The notes below the pieces were generated by a model. The model worked only from the letters and a program-made list of their open reading frames with translations, did no database searches and had not been told where the DNA came from. This document shows, piece after piece, positions 24,622 to 33,255 of a stretch of 64,000 nt of DNA. Each line of letters begins with the position of its first letter. Position 1 is the stretch's first letter. Source of the DNA: Kallipyga gabonensis (lineage in GTDB: Bacteria > Bacillota > Clostridia > Tissierellales > Peptoniphilaceae); contig NZ_CXYV01000002.1 of NCBI RefSeq assembly GCF_001286805.1, positions 62,001 to 126,000 of the forward strand. The letters are read 5' to 3'. Made by a program: the position numbers and the translations under genes.

Positions 24622-25545
24622 TTACTCCCTCCAAAGCGGCGACGGATAAGTTCCCTCTTCCACCTTCCGGGTAAAGCCTTCTCGGACTCTGGCCTTATCT
24701 TCCTGATAGGTTACCCCCATCCATGCCTGATCCGTGGTCAGGACCCGAACCCGGGCATCCCCCTCTTTCAGTTGTCGGGTGATAACCGAAGGCAGGTAAC
24801 ACTCCGCTTTCAATGGATTCTCGGGGACTTCCTTATTGATAAAAGACAGAAGCTCATCTTCAATGGCCCCCATGAAAGAAGGCCGAAAGCCCCAGAAATT
24901 CATGGACACAGGGCTGTCTCCGGCGAGGAGGATTTCCCGATCTTTTCCGTCTTCACCGGCGACCAGGGACCTCCCATCTTCCCCTTCCTGGAAAATTCGA
25001 GTGTGCTCCACTACGCGGGCAAGGTAACCCCCCTCCACCTGGCAGACCCCTCGGGAAACCGACCCGTTGGCCGTCAGGGTCTTGTTGAGCTTGTAGGCCA
25101 CCATGGCGTGAGTGGGGATGTCGGCTCCCGGATCCTGAGCCAAAAAATCATAAATTAAGGAAAAAGCCCGGTCACCGTAGTAATCATCCGCATTGATGAC
25201 GGCAAAGGGGCCATCGATTAGACCTCGAGCCGCATAGACGGCCTGGGCGGTTCCCCAGGGTTTGGTCCTTCCATCGGGAACCTCTCCCCCCGGCATATCC
25301 CGGAGATCCTGGAAGGCAAAATCCGCCTTCATGTCCCGGGGCAAGTGGCCGACCACGGCCTCACGGAAAACCTCCTCATGCTCCCTTCGAATGATGAAGA
25401 TGGTCCGACGGAAGCCTGCCCGGTAAGCATCATAGAGGGAGTAGTCCATGATGACCTCCCCTCCCGGTCCCACCGGATCGACCTGTTTGAGGCCCCCGTA
25501 GCGGGACCCCATGCCCGCCGCCATAATGACAAGAATTGGATCCAT
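24622..25545 (-). CDS. NDP-sugar nucleotidyltransferase family protein
   Basis: The 307-aa protein has the nucleotidyltransferase signature MAAGMGSRYGGLKQ near the N-terminus, PWGTAQAVYAARG and the metal-binding FAVINADDYYG. It probably transfers a nucleotide to a sugar phosphate. The substrate cannot be told from sequence; the family is not GlmU- or GalU-like in length or C-terminus. GGAGGTTGCT precedes the ATG. It is 83 bp upstream of ackA on the same strand. Confidence 0.8.
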   Translation of the reverse strand: MDPILVIMAAGMGSRYGGLKQVDPVGPGGEVIMDYSLYDAYRAGFRRTIFIIRREHEEVFREAVVGHLPRDMKADFAFQDLRDMPGGEVPDGRTKPWGTAQAVYAARGLIDGPFAVINADDYYGDRAFSLIYDFLAQDPGADIPTHAMVAYKLNKTLTANGSVSRGVCQVEGGYLARVVEHTRIFQEGEDGRSLVAGEDGKDREILLAGDSPVSMNFWGFRPSFMGAIEDELLSFINKEVPENPLKAECYLPSVITRQLKEGDARVRVLTTDQAWMGVTYQEDKARVREGFTRKVEEGTYPSPLWRE

Positions 25546-25638
25546 AGCAACCTCCTTGTATGCACTCTTTCAATTATACCAAAGATGGTCCGCCTATGAT
25601 AAAATACCAGGGAAGAACGACTAGAGCGGAGGTGGCCC

Positions 25639-26805
25639 ATGCGGTTTACAAAAGAAGAAAAGCAGCAGATTAAACTGATCCTGTTCATTATTACCTGTTC
25701 CATCCTCATTTTTATGCTTCTTTCCCATTTTAATGCCATTTGGAATGGCTTCACCTACCTCCTGGGTATGATCTCCCCCTTTATGATGGCCATCATGGTC
25801 TCCTTCCTGGTCAACATGTTTATGTCCGTCATCGAAAACAAGATCCTGGATAAGCTCCCCATTGGCCGTGGCGGCAAGAGGGCCCTGGCCATCCTCCTTT
25901 CTTTTATCCTCATCATCGCCATCCTGGTCCTGATCTTCTCCCTGATCCTCCCTCAACTTTTTAATTCCCTCCGGACCATCATCCTGGCGATTCCGGATTT
26001 CCTGGATAAGCTCTCCGCCTTCCTCAAAGACGCCAAGTGGATGGGTCCGGTTCAAAAGCCCCTCATCGAAGGTTTGGATAATCTCCAATCCATCTCCCTC
26101 CCCAACTATCTCTGGCGGTATATCAGCCCCCGGGGGAATTTATCCTTTAGCTCCTTCATCCAATCGGTCCTCCCCACCATCAATGCCGTTTTTTCCGGCC
26201 TTCTCAATGCCTTCCTGGTCCTGGTCTTTACCATCTACATGCTGGCCGCCAAGGAAACCCTGGGCACCCAGGCCAAGCAACTCCTCTATGCCAGCCTGCC
26301 GGAGAGTATCGTCGACAAGTTTATGTACGTCTTCTATACGGCTTATGACAACTTCTATAACTTTTTCACCGGCCAGTTCCGAGAAGCCCTGACCCTGGGC
26401 TTCATGTGCTTCGTCGGCATGAAGATCCTGGGCCTTCCCCTGGCCCTGGCCGTCTCGGTTCTCATCGCCTTCGGTGCCCTCATTCCTATGGTGGGTGCTG
26501 TCCTCGCCGGTCTTATCGGGACGCTAACCATCTCTTCTATCTCCCTGACCCAGGGTCTGGGCTTTATGGTTTATATCTTCGTCCTACAGCAGTTTGACGG
26601 CAACATCATCTACCCCCGGATTGTTGGGCAATCCGTTGGTCTTCCCGCCATCTGGGTCCTCCTGGCCGTCATCATCGGCGGGTCCACCATGGGGATCTTC
26701 GGCATGCTCCTCTTCCTCCCCATCTTCTCCACCATCTATGACCTTCTCTCCGACTTCAAGACCCGTCGGCTGGCCAAGAAAAACATCAATGTCGCCGAAA
26801 AATAA
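25639..26805 (+). CDS. AI-2E family (PerM-like) transporter
   Basis: The 388-aa membrane protein has two N-terminal helices, a central loop region, and a C-terminal helix group with LVFTIYMLA, LGLPLALAVSVLIAFGALIPMVGAVLAG and IVGQSVGLPAIWVLLAVIIGGSTMGIFGMLLFLP, the conserved core of the family. Members export small molecules or Na+ in exchange for protons. GGAGGTGGCCC precedes the ATG. It is divergent from the nucleotidyltransferase gene and convergent with pepF. The substrate is unknown. Confidence 0.88.
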   Translation: MRFTKEEKQQIKLILFIITCSILIFMLLSHFNAIWNGFTYLLGMISPFMMAIMVSFLVNMFMSVIENKILDKLPIGRGGKRALAILLSFILIIAILVLIFSLILPQLFNSLRTIILAIPDFLDKLSAFLKDAKWMGPVQKPLIEGLDNLQSISLPNYLWRYISPRGNLSFSSFIQSVLPTINAVFSGLLNAFLVLVFTIYMLAAKETLGTQAKQLLYASLPESIVDKFMYVFYTAYDNFYNFFTGQFREALTLGFMCFVGMKILGLPLALAVSVLIAFGALIPMVGAVLAGLIGTLTISSISLTQGLGFMVYIFVLQQFDGNIIYPRIVGQSVGLPAIWVLLAVIIGGSTMGIFGMLLFLPIFSTIYDLLSDFKTRRLAKKNINVAEK

Positions 26806-26818
26806 TTTCTTCCACACA

Positions 26819-26859
26819 CAAAAAGGCTGTGCCGGTTCACTACCGGCACAGCCTTTTTT
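26819..26859. terminator. Bidirectional terminator between the AI-2E gene and pepF
   Basis: AAGGCTGTGCCGG / CCGGCACAGCCTT with a 7-nt loop (26823-26855) has A- and T-runs on both sides. Confidence 0.92.
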
Positions 26860-26874
26860 CCTCTCTTGTGGGGC

Positions 26875-28665
26875 TTATTCCTCCACCAAGCCATCGACCA
26901 ATTCTCCAATATAACGGATTGTGTCTTGAAGAGGCTCTTCCGTCCGAATATCCACTCCGGCCATCTGGGCCAGTTCGACCGGTTTCTTGGATCCTCCCTG
27001 GCGGAGGACCTCCAGCCAATCCTGAACAGCCGGATCCCCTTCCTCCATGATTCGCCGGGCCACCTCTGTCCCGATGGTGAGTCCGGCGGAATAGGTGTAG
27101 GAATAGAGGCCCATGTAGTAGTGGGGCTGACGCATCCAGGTCAGGCAGGATCCCTCCATGATCTTGACCTCCGGTCCCCAGAAGTCGGTCAGAACCTTCC
27201 AATAGATCTCGGACAAGCGGTCAGCATCGAAAGCCCCGCCTTCATCGATAATCCGGTAGACCTCCCGCTGGTAGGCGGCCTCCAGGAGGTGGGTGACAAA
27301 GTTATGGTAGTAGGTCTGGGAAATGATCTGGCCCATAATTTCCTTCTTCACTTCCTTGTCCTCCCCAGCCTTCTTCAGGAGGTAGTTACCCATGATGATC
27401 TCATTAGCGGTCGAAGGGGCTTCCACAAAATACATGGACAGGTAGGTGTTGAGGATGTTCTGGTTCTTGTTGGTGAGAATGTCCTGGCCCGCATGGCCCA
27501 GCTCATGGGAGAGCGTGATGACCTCGTTGATCTGGCGGTTGAAGGAGGTCAAAATATAGGGGTGGACATTGTAGGAGGAGGCGCAGAAGGCCCCCGTGGA
27601 CTTCCCTTCATTTTCCGCATAGTCAATCCAGCGTTCATGAAAGGCCTGGTCCAACATGGCCACATAGTCGGGCCCTAAGAGGGAGAGACCGTCCTTGATA
27701 TATTCACCGGCCTCCTGGAAGGAAATCTCTTCCGATTCCCCGGAGGTTGGTGGAGCCTTGAGGTCGAAGGAGGTCATCTCCTCCAGGCCGTATAGGTCCT
27801 TGAGATAGCGGGCATACTTCTGCATGACCGGGGCGAGATCCCGCATAATGACATCGATCTGGCGATTATAGAGGTCCCGGTCCACATCCTGGAGATCCAA
27901 AAGGAAGTCAAAAACCGAATCATAGCCCCGGAGGGAGGCCTCAATTTTATCCCGCCGGACCTGGGTCAGGTAGGCCGATGCCGTCCCCGACTTGTATTTA
28001 TCCAGCTGGTCATAGAAAACCCGGGAGGCCTTCCGGCGAAGGGTCGTATCGGCCGAGGTCTCAAAAGAATTCTCAAAGGCGTTGTAGGTCATGTGGACCT
28101 CTTCCCCGTCCACTTCAAAGGCCGGGAAGCGGATGTCTCCCTGTTTGATGTCCGCATACATCTGGTAGGGGGCATCCAAAACGGGACCCATAGCGGCTAA
28201 AATGCCTTCTTCCTTGTCAGACAGGAGGTGGTCCTTCTTCCGAATCATCTTGTCCAGATAGTTGGTATAGGATGGATCCTGGATCCCTGCCTCCTTGAGG
28301 ACTTCCTTGGACAGGGCTGCCAACTCCGGCTCCAGGAAAGACAGATCCTGCTCAAACCCCGCCATAAGATCGGTGAAGCGTTGGGACCGGGCCATATGGA
28401 CCGGATTCCGGGTATCCGCCTCTTCATGGAGGGAAACGTAGTTACTCAAATCATCCAGGTCCATGAGGAGGGCCTCATAGGCCTTGAGGGCTTCTACCAC
28501 ATCTGCGGCAGCCTTGATTTTCCCCCGGTAGTCTTCCCGGAAGGCCTTTGCTCCGTCCAGAGTCTTTTTCAACACTTCCTCGTAGGACTCCTCATTGGGG
28601 TAAATGTCCGTCAAATTCCAAGTCTCTTCAAGGGGGACCTGGTCCCGCTTCAATACTTTCGCCAT
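26875..28665 (-). CDS. pepF: Oligoendopeptidase F (M3B)
   Basis: PepF is a cytoplasmic zinc metallopeptidase that degrades peptides of about 7-17 residues. The 596-aa protein shows the N-terminal WNLTDIYPNEESYEE, and the zinc motif ITLSHELGHAGQ with HELGH near residue 385. YNVHPYILTSFN and the C-terminal YSYTYSAGLTIG complete the family pattern. AAAGGATGAGCC precedes the ATG. Transcribed divergently from an M29 aminopeptidase, suggesting a shared peptide catabolism role. Confidence 0.96.
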   Translation of the reverse strand: MAKVLKRDQVPLEETWNLTDIYPNEESYEEVLKKTLDGAKAFREDYRGKIKAAADVVEALKAYEALLMDLDDLSNYVSLHEEADTRNPVHMARSQRFTDLMAGFEQDLSFLEPELAALSKEVLKEAGIQDPSYTNYLDKMIRKKDHLLSDKEEGILAAMGPVLDAPYQMYADIKQGDIRFPAFEVDGEEVHMTYNAFENSFETSADTTLRRKASRVFYDQLDKYKSGTASAYLTQVRRDKIEASLRGYDSVFDFLLDLQDVDRDLYNRQIDVIMRDLAPVMQKYARYLKDLYGLEEMTSFDLKAPPTSGESEEISFQEAGEYIKDGLSLLGPDYVAMLDQAFHERWIDYAENEGKSTGAFCASSYNVHPYILTSFNRQINEVITLSHELGHAGQDILTNKNQNILNTYLSMYFVEAPSTANEIIMGNYLLKKAGEDKEVKKEIMGQIISQTYYHNFVTHLLEAAYQREVYRIIDEGGAFDADRLSEIYWKVLTDFWGPEVKIMEGSCLTWMRQPHYYMGLYSYTYSAGLTIGTEVARRIMEEGDPAVQDWLEVLRQGGSKKPVELAQMAGVDIRTEEPLQDTIRYIGELVDGLVEE

Positions 28666-28698
28666 GGCTCATCCTTTCTTTGATACAATAGACTGTGT

Positions 28699-28715
28699 CA
28701 CTTCCCTGGGAAGTG
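28699..28715. promoter_or_regulatory. 17-bp perfect palindrome in the pepF / M29 divergent region
   Basis: CACTTCCC-T-GGGAAGTG lies between two divergent peptidase genes. A second inverted repeat (CAAGGG-TCCAA-CCCTTG) follows at about 28735-28751. Either could be an operator shared by both genes; the regulator is unknown. Confidence 0.35.
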
Positions 28716-28809
28716 CTTGTCACCGGTTTTTATCCAAGGGTCCAACCCTTGTGACCGGCCTATCTGATTTTTCCATTATACCATTGCTCGAAATAGAAAA
28801 GAGGTTGTT

Positions 28810-30054
28810 ATGGACCAACATCCTGTTGACCAACGTTTGATCGACTACGCCCGCCTTGTGGTGGAGGTCGGTGTCAATGTACAAAAAGGGGAACCCGTTG
28901 TTATCAATGCTCCCGTAGAAGCTTTGGACTTTGTCCGCCTCCTTACCCGCTTTGCCTACGAAAGAGAGGCCAGCGAAGTTGTTGTCGATTGGCGGGACCA
29001 GGAGATCTCCAAGATGACCTATGACCATGCCCCCATGGAGGTCCTGGAGACCGTCCCTGACTTTATTTATGACAAGGATGAATACTATTACAAGCGGGGA
29101 GCCAACATGATCTCCGTTGCCTCCAGCGATCCCGACGCCTTTGCCCAAACGGATCCGGAAAGACTGGCTGCCGCCTCCCGGGCCTTCAATAAGAAAATGA
29201 AGCCCCTGGACCACTACACCATGAATGATGAAGTGGCCTGGTGCGTGGCCGCCTACCCCAATGTTAAATGGGCCCGGAAGGTCTTCCCTAAGGCCCAATC
29301 CGATGATGAGGCCTATGCCCTCCTCATGGAGGCCATCCTCAAGATGTCCCGGATGGAAAATACCGATCCCGTTCAGGCCTGGAAGGACCATATCGCCCGT
29401 CTTTCCGCCCGGGCGAAAATCCTTAACGACTACCAGTTTGATAAGGTCCATTACCGGTCCGAAAACGGAACCGACCTCACGGTCCACCTCCCTCATGGCC
29501 ATATCTGGATGGCTGCCTCCTCCCTGGATGACAAGGGCAATGAGTTCGTCCCCAACATCCCCACCGAGGAAATCTTCTCCCTCCCCCATGCGGATAAGGT
29601 GGACGGAACCCTCGTGGCTTCCAAACCCCTGGTCTACCATGGCCAGGTCATCAACAATTTCTCCTTCACTTTCAAAGACGGAGCGGTGACCGACTTCCGG
29701 GCCGAACAAGGACAGGAAGTCCTCAAGAACCTCCTCGATGAGGATGAAGGCTCCTGCCGGCTTGGCGAGATCGCCCTGGTCCCCTACGCCTCCCCCATCT
29801 CCGAATCCGGCATCCTCTTCTACAACACCCTCTTCGATGAGAATGCCTCCTGCCACTTCGCCCTCGGTGCCTGCTATCCCACCTGCCTCGAAGGCGGGGC
29901 CGACATGACCTCTGATCAAGTCCGGGCCCACGGCGGCAACGACTCTGCCGTCCACGTCGACTTCATGGTCGGTACCAAAGACCTCTCTATCATCGGCACC
30001 ACCAAAGATGGCCAGGAAGTCCCTATCTTTAAGGAAGGCAACTTCTGCTTCTAA
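28810..30054 (+). CDS. M29-family aminopeptidase (AmpS/PepS-like)
   Basis: The 414-aa protein matches the M29 thermophilic aminopeptidase family: N-terminal YARLVVEVGVNVQKGEPVVINAP, NIPTEEIFSLPH (metal-binding Glu), ASCHFALGACYP, and the C-terminal GGNDSAVHVDFMVG with the His/Asp ligands. It is a cytoplasmic metalloenzyme releasing N-terminal amino acids. GAGGTTGTT precedes the ATG. A hairpin with weak T content (30077-30119) follows the stop. Confidence 0.94.
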   Translation: MDQHPVDQRLIDYARLVVEVGVNVQKGEPVVINAPVEALDFVRLLTRFAYEREASEVVVDWRDQEISKMTYDHAPMEVLETVPDFIYDKDEYYYKRGANMISVASSDPDAFAQTDPERLAAASRAFNKKMKPLDHYTMNDEVAWCVAAYPNVKWARKVFPKAQSDDEAYALLMEAILKMSRMENTDPVQAWKDHIARLSARAKILNDYQFDKVHYRSENGTDLTVHLPHGHIWMAASSLDDKGNEFVPNIPTEEIFSLPHADKVDGTLVASKPLVYHGQVINNFSFTFKDGAVTDFRAEQGQEVLKNLLDEDEGSCRLGEIALVPYASPISESGILFYNTLFDENASCHFALGACYPTCLEGGADMTSDQVRAHGGNDSAVHVDFMVGTKDLSIIGTTKDGQEVPIFKEGNFCF

Positions 30055-30076
30055 GAAGTTAGGACATCGCTTAAAA

Positions 30077-30119
30077 ACCGCCCCCGAAACCGGGACATTT
30101 TCGTCCAGGTCTCGGGGGC
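30077..30119 (+). terminator. Possible terminator after the M29 gene
   Basis: GCCCCCGA / CTCGGGGGC arms with inner GGGAC / GTCC pairing form a strong stem, but only a pyrimidine-rich stretch follows, not a clean T-run. Confidence 0.5.
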
Positions 30120-30211
30120 CTTCTCCTTCCCACAATACTCCAGACCCCTTCTTTTCCTCAACTTCTTCTTATGCTATAATGAAAAAGCACAAATCCCCTT
30201 GTTCTTGTCTG

Positions 30212-30240
30212 TTGACGAAAGATTTCAGGGTAACTAAAGA
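30212..30240 (+). promoter_or_regulatory. Possible promoter of tRNA-Arg(CCT)
   Basis: TTGACG (30212-30217) and TAAAGA (30235-30240) are spaced 17 bp, 25 bp ahead of the tRNA. A TATAAT at 30175-30180 is an alternative -10 box further upstream. Confidence 0.4.
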
Positions 30241-30264
30241 CCCTGTTCTGGGGAAAGAGTTTGG

Positions 30265-30338
30265 GCAGCATTAGCTCAGATGGATAGAGCGTCCCCCTCC
30301 TAAGGGGAAGGCCTGGGGTTCAAATCCTCAATGCTGCG
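30265..30338 (+). tRNA. tRNA-Arg (anticodon CCT)
   Basis: GCAGCAT / ATGCTGC form the acceptor stem, GCTC/GAGC the D stem, and TCCCC-CTCCTAA-GGGGA the anticodon arm with CCT at positions 34-36. The T loop is TTCAAAT. CCA is not encoded. It reads the AGG codon. Confidence 0.95.
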
Positions 30339-30341
30339 TTT

Positions 30342-30368
30342 GAAGAGTCGCGTCTTGCGGCTCTTTTT
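30342..30368 (+). terminator. Terminator after tRNA-Arg(CCT)
   Basis: GAAGAGTCGC and GCGGCTCTT pair across a GTCTT loop and are followed by T7. Confidence 0.85.
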
Positions 30369-30471
30369 TTATGAGAAGGAAAAAAATACGCAATTCCTCC
30401 AAAAAATGAGCACAAAAGCTACAAAAGTTTCGGGTATTCTTGCATAGAATAAAAAATCATTGGAGGTTCCT

Positions 30472-31035
30472 ATGAAAAAACTGCTCTTACCTGCTGCTTG
30501 TCTTATGCTTTCCTTCTCCCTCGTGGCTTGTCAGCCCCAGGTGAATGGACCCACTCCGGAAAAGCCGGGAACGTCCTCAGAAGCTTCCTCATCAGAAGCC
30601 CCTTCCACCAAGCCCCAGAATGGTGAAAAGCTGACCGACCTGATCGGCAAGATCGTCGAGGGGGCGGAACTCCCTCCGGCGGATACCATCGATTTTGATG
30701 CCAAGAACTTTGAGGATTACTCCTTCATTCCCTGGCGGGATGGGATTGAGGCGGTGGGCTCCGAAGGATCCACCTCATCCGCTGCCCACTCCCTGGTCCT
30801 GGTCCGGTCCAAAGAAGGCAAGGCAGAAGACCTGGCCAAAGAAATGGCGGATAAGGTGGATGCCCAAAAATGGATTTGTGTTCAACCTGAGGTAGCTAAA
30901 GTTCTTTATACTAAAAACTATGTACTGATGGCCATGACCTTTGAAAAAACCTATAACACGGTCAAGGAGAACTTCCAGAAAATGGTGGACGGGGAAACGG
31001 TCCAGGAATTAGACATCAAATCCTTATCCAAATAG
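30472..31035 (+). CDS. Lipoprotein, DUF4358-like
   Basis: The 187-aa protein has a lipoprotein signal with lipobox LVAC (Cys at about residue 20), a Ser/Pro/Glu-rich linker and a C-terminal globular part containing KWICVQPEVAKVL and KNYVLMAMTF. That part looks like DUF4358, a family of clostridial lipoproteins of unknown role. GGAGGTTCCT precedes the ATG at 30472. It sits 25 bp before an acyltransferase gene and may share its transcript. Confidence 0.72.
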   Translation: MKKLLLPAACLMLSFSLVACQPQVNGPTPEKPGTSSEASSSEAPSTKPQNGEKLTDLIGKIVEGAELPPADTIDFDAKNFEDYSFIPWRDGIEAVGSEGSTSSAAHSLVLVRSKEGKAEDLAKEMADKVDAQKWICVQPEVAKVLYTKNYVLMAMTFEKTYNTVKENFQKMVDGETVQELDIKSLSK

Positions 31036-31060
31036 GGGCTTTTCAGCTAAGGTATAACCC

Positions 31061-32017
31061 ATGACCCTAAAAAAAACAAAACCCGCCATTATGGCCCTGG
31101 CCGGTTTAGCTGTCCTTGCCTACCACCTCCTCCCCTGGCCCAGGGGAGGAGGATTTCCCGAAGAGTTTGTCCGCTATTTGCTTCTGACCGCCTATATCGG
31201 TGTCGATATTTTCTTTTTCATGGCGGGCTATATGGCCTACTTTTCAAAAACTCATCCCTATCTCGCTTACATCAGGCGAAAATGTGCCCGGATTTACCCC
31301 CCCTTCCTCTTTTTTTGCCTCCTGGCCCTCTTGGCGGATAAGCTGGATTCCGGGCGGTTTCTCCAAGCCCTGGTTGGCCTGGACTTACTGAATCGAGGGG
31401 GCGGATCCTTCCTCTGGTTCCTCCCGGCCCTTCTCCTGGTTTACCTGATTCTGCCTCTCTATGTCGGCCTGATCAAAAAGCGGGGAAAAGTTCCGGGGCT
31501 ACTTATTGCCATGGTCACCTGGTCCATAGCCATGTTTCTCCTGGTTCGGCTCTTCGGAGACCTTCGGATCAACATCCTTCTCTGCCGTCTGCCCCTGGTT
31601 TTTATTGGGGGCTTCCTGGCCACATATGAAGGGAGTTGGGAGAAAAAGAAACAGACTCTTTTGGGCTTAGCCCTTCTCCTACCCGGATTATGGCTAACCT
31701 GGACCTGGGGCTCCTTTACGAAACCCGATTTTCTCATCAAAGATGTCTTCTACATCCTGGCCATTCCCCACACTCTGGGACTGGTCCTCCTGCTTGACCT
31801 GGCCTTCCGGGCAAAAGTTCCGGCCGCCTTGGCCTGGATCGGAGGACTGACCCTTGAACTATATGCCTGGCAGATGGTGGTTGGACCCGACCTGGTGGCT
31901 TACTTCACCTCATTGATGGGAAACGGGTATTTTGCCTTCCTTCTCTCCTCAGCCCTTATTTTTGCCCTCTCCTTCCTCACCCAAAGAGGGCAAGAAAAAA
32001 TCCTGTCTCGTTTATAA
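31061..32017 (+). CDS. Acyltransferase 3 family membrane protein
   Basis: The 318-aa protein has about nine or ten membrane helices. AYHLLPWPRGG near the N-terminus carries the usual His, followed by YIGVDIFFFMAGYMAYF and YIRRKCARIYPPF, hallmarks of OafA/YrhL-like acyltransferases. These O-acylate surface polysaccharides or other envelope molecules. The acceptor is unknown. AAGGTATAACCC precedes the ATG. Confidence 0.85.
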   Translation: MTLKKTKPAIMALAGLAVLAYHLLPWPRGGGFPEEFVRYLLLTAYIGVDIFFFMAGYMAYFSKTHPYLAYIRRKCARIYPPFLFFCLLALLADKLDSGRFLQALVGLDLLNRGGGSFLWFLPALLLVYLILPLYVGLIKKRGKVPGLLIAMVTWSIAMFLLVRLFGDLRINILLCRLPLVFIGGFLATYEGSWEKKKQTLLGLALLLPGLWLTWTWGSFTKPDFLIKDVFYILAIPHTLGLVLLLDLAFRAKVPAALAWIGGLTLELYAWQMVVGPDLVAYFTSLMGNGYFAFLLSSALIFALSFLTQRGQEKILSRL

Positions 32018-32111
32018 AAAAAATGGAAGCGGCATACGAGAGTGACCCCCTAAAGTTGGACCAAAAATTCCAACTTTAGGGGGTCAGTTCAAAACCGCTC
32101 CCACTTTTTTA
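32016..32111. terminator. Bidirectional terminator split by the 44-bp palindrome
   Basis: An A-run plus GGAAGCGG (32016-32032) can pair with CCGCTCC plus a T-run (32095-32111). The 44-bp palindromic element lies in the loop. It serves the convergent acyltransferase and zinc-ribbon genes. Confidence 0.65.
32043..32086. repeat. 44-bp palindromic element, copy 2
   Basis: TGACCCCCTAAAGTTGGA is followed by an 8-nt centre (CCAAAAAT) and the exact inverted arm. Compared with copy 1 (17957-18000) the arms differ by one compensated base pair (A/T for C/G at position 3) and the centre is reversed. No target-site duplication is visible. Confidence 0.75.
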
Positions 32112-32131
32112 TTACCCTGAGCCCGGAAATC

Positions 32132-33169
32132 TTAGTAGCTCCAGGGATCGTACATATTGCGTATTCCTCCCATGGCCGAGGAGGCAACCATGAAGGTAAA
32201 GATCAAGATCAGAATGAAGATAAAAATGCCAATAAATAGGGTGGCGACCACCAGAGAATAAATCTGGCGGGATTCCTCCAGGTCAGTCATATTCATATAG
32301 GCTTTGAGAATGGTGAAGGCACTGACCAACATGGCAAAACCGGAAAAGAGGGATCCCAGGAAGCCCAATCGGACAATACCGAGAACCAGGGAGACTCCGG
32401 ATCCCAAAACGCCCCAAAAGGCGACGGACGCAATCACCCCGGTCCATTCATAGAGAGAGATGGGCGAGCCGAAAATCTTGGCTGCGAAGAAATAAGCGAA
32501 GATGCTTGCGGCATCAAAGAGGATCATGAAAACGAGGAATTTGAAGAAAATCCCAACAGGGTCTACGCCCAGAAACTTCATGGCATTACCCAGGACCGCG
32601 TCCGATCCGTAATTAACCCTGGCCATGGTGATGGCAGTAAAGAAAGCCAGGATAACATCCTTAATAAGCAGGATAAGGAGGTTTGACCGGCGGTATTCCT
32701 CTTTTCTGAACTCCTTACAGAGTTCAAAGGGGTGGGTCATGGTCCGGGTGACCATCATTCTGATTTGCTGACCCAATATGGATTGACTGAATTGCTTGAA
32801 AGCACCGGCTGTGGACAAGGGCTGTCCACACCGGCTGCAGTTGGCTGCACCGGCAGGGTTACGTGCCCCACACTTGGAACAAAAAACAACTTCCTGACGA
32901 GGGCCAGGTTGACGGGGGTCTTCCCGGTGCGGACCATCCTGATGGTCTCCCTCACCAGGGGTACCCTCTTCAAAGGGATCGGGAGTCTCCTTGGGTGCAA
33001 AGGCCGAAGGAGCTTCTTCAAACTCGGCCTTCAATCTTTCGGGACCCTCATCATGAACGTCTTCGGTTTTTGATGGTTCCGGGGACGGGGCTAGGTCCAC
33101 AGGCCGTCCGCAACGAATGCAAAACTTAGCATTTTCACGAAGCTCTGCCCCACAATTTTTACACTGCAT
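32132..33169 (-). CDS. Double zinc-ribbon membrane protein (Yip1-like C-terminus)
   Basis: The 345-aa protein starts with a zinc ribbon (CKNCG...CIRCG, residues 3-21), a Pro/Glu-rich linker, a second ribbon (CSKCG...CSRCG, about 97-115) and a C-terminal membrane domain of about five helices from residue 165 on. The layout is like zinc-ribbon/Yip1-family proteins of unknown function in Firmicutes. AGAAGGTAGAT precedes the ATG. It follows another zinc-ribbon gene on the same strand by 86 bp. Confidence 0.75.
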   Translation of the reverse strand: MQCKNCGAELRENAKFCIRCGRPVDLAPSPEPSKTEDVHDEGPERLKAEFEEAPSAFAPKETPDPFEEGTPGEGDHQDGPHREDPRQPGPRQEVVFCSKCGARNPAGAANCSRCGQPLSTAGAFKQFSQSILGQQIRMMVTRTMTHPFELCKEFRKEEYRRSNLLILLIKDVILAFFTAITMARVNYGSDAVLGNAMKFLGVDPVGIFFKFLVFMILFDAASIFAYFFAAKIFGSPISLYEWTGVIASVAFWGVLGSGVSLVLGIVRLGFLGSLFSGFAMLVSAFTILKAYMNMTDLEESRQIYSLVVATLFIGIFIFILILIFTFMVASSAMGGIRNMYDPWSY

Positions 33170-33255
33170 ATCTACCTTCTTTCTGGCCTTATGCCTTCAG
33201 GAAACATCGATTGAATTCTTTTATCTCCCGTCTTATCGTCCCTACTGAAGAGTCC

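Noticed and set aside
28720-30135. Minus-strand 471-codon open frame opposite the M29 aminopeptidase gene
   Set aside because: Shadow of a confident gene; composition is Gly/Asp/Val-rich as expected for antisense translation.
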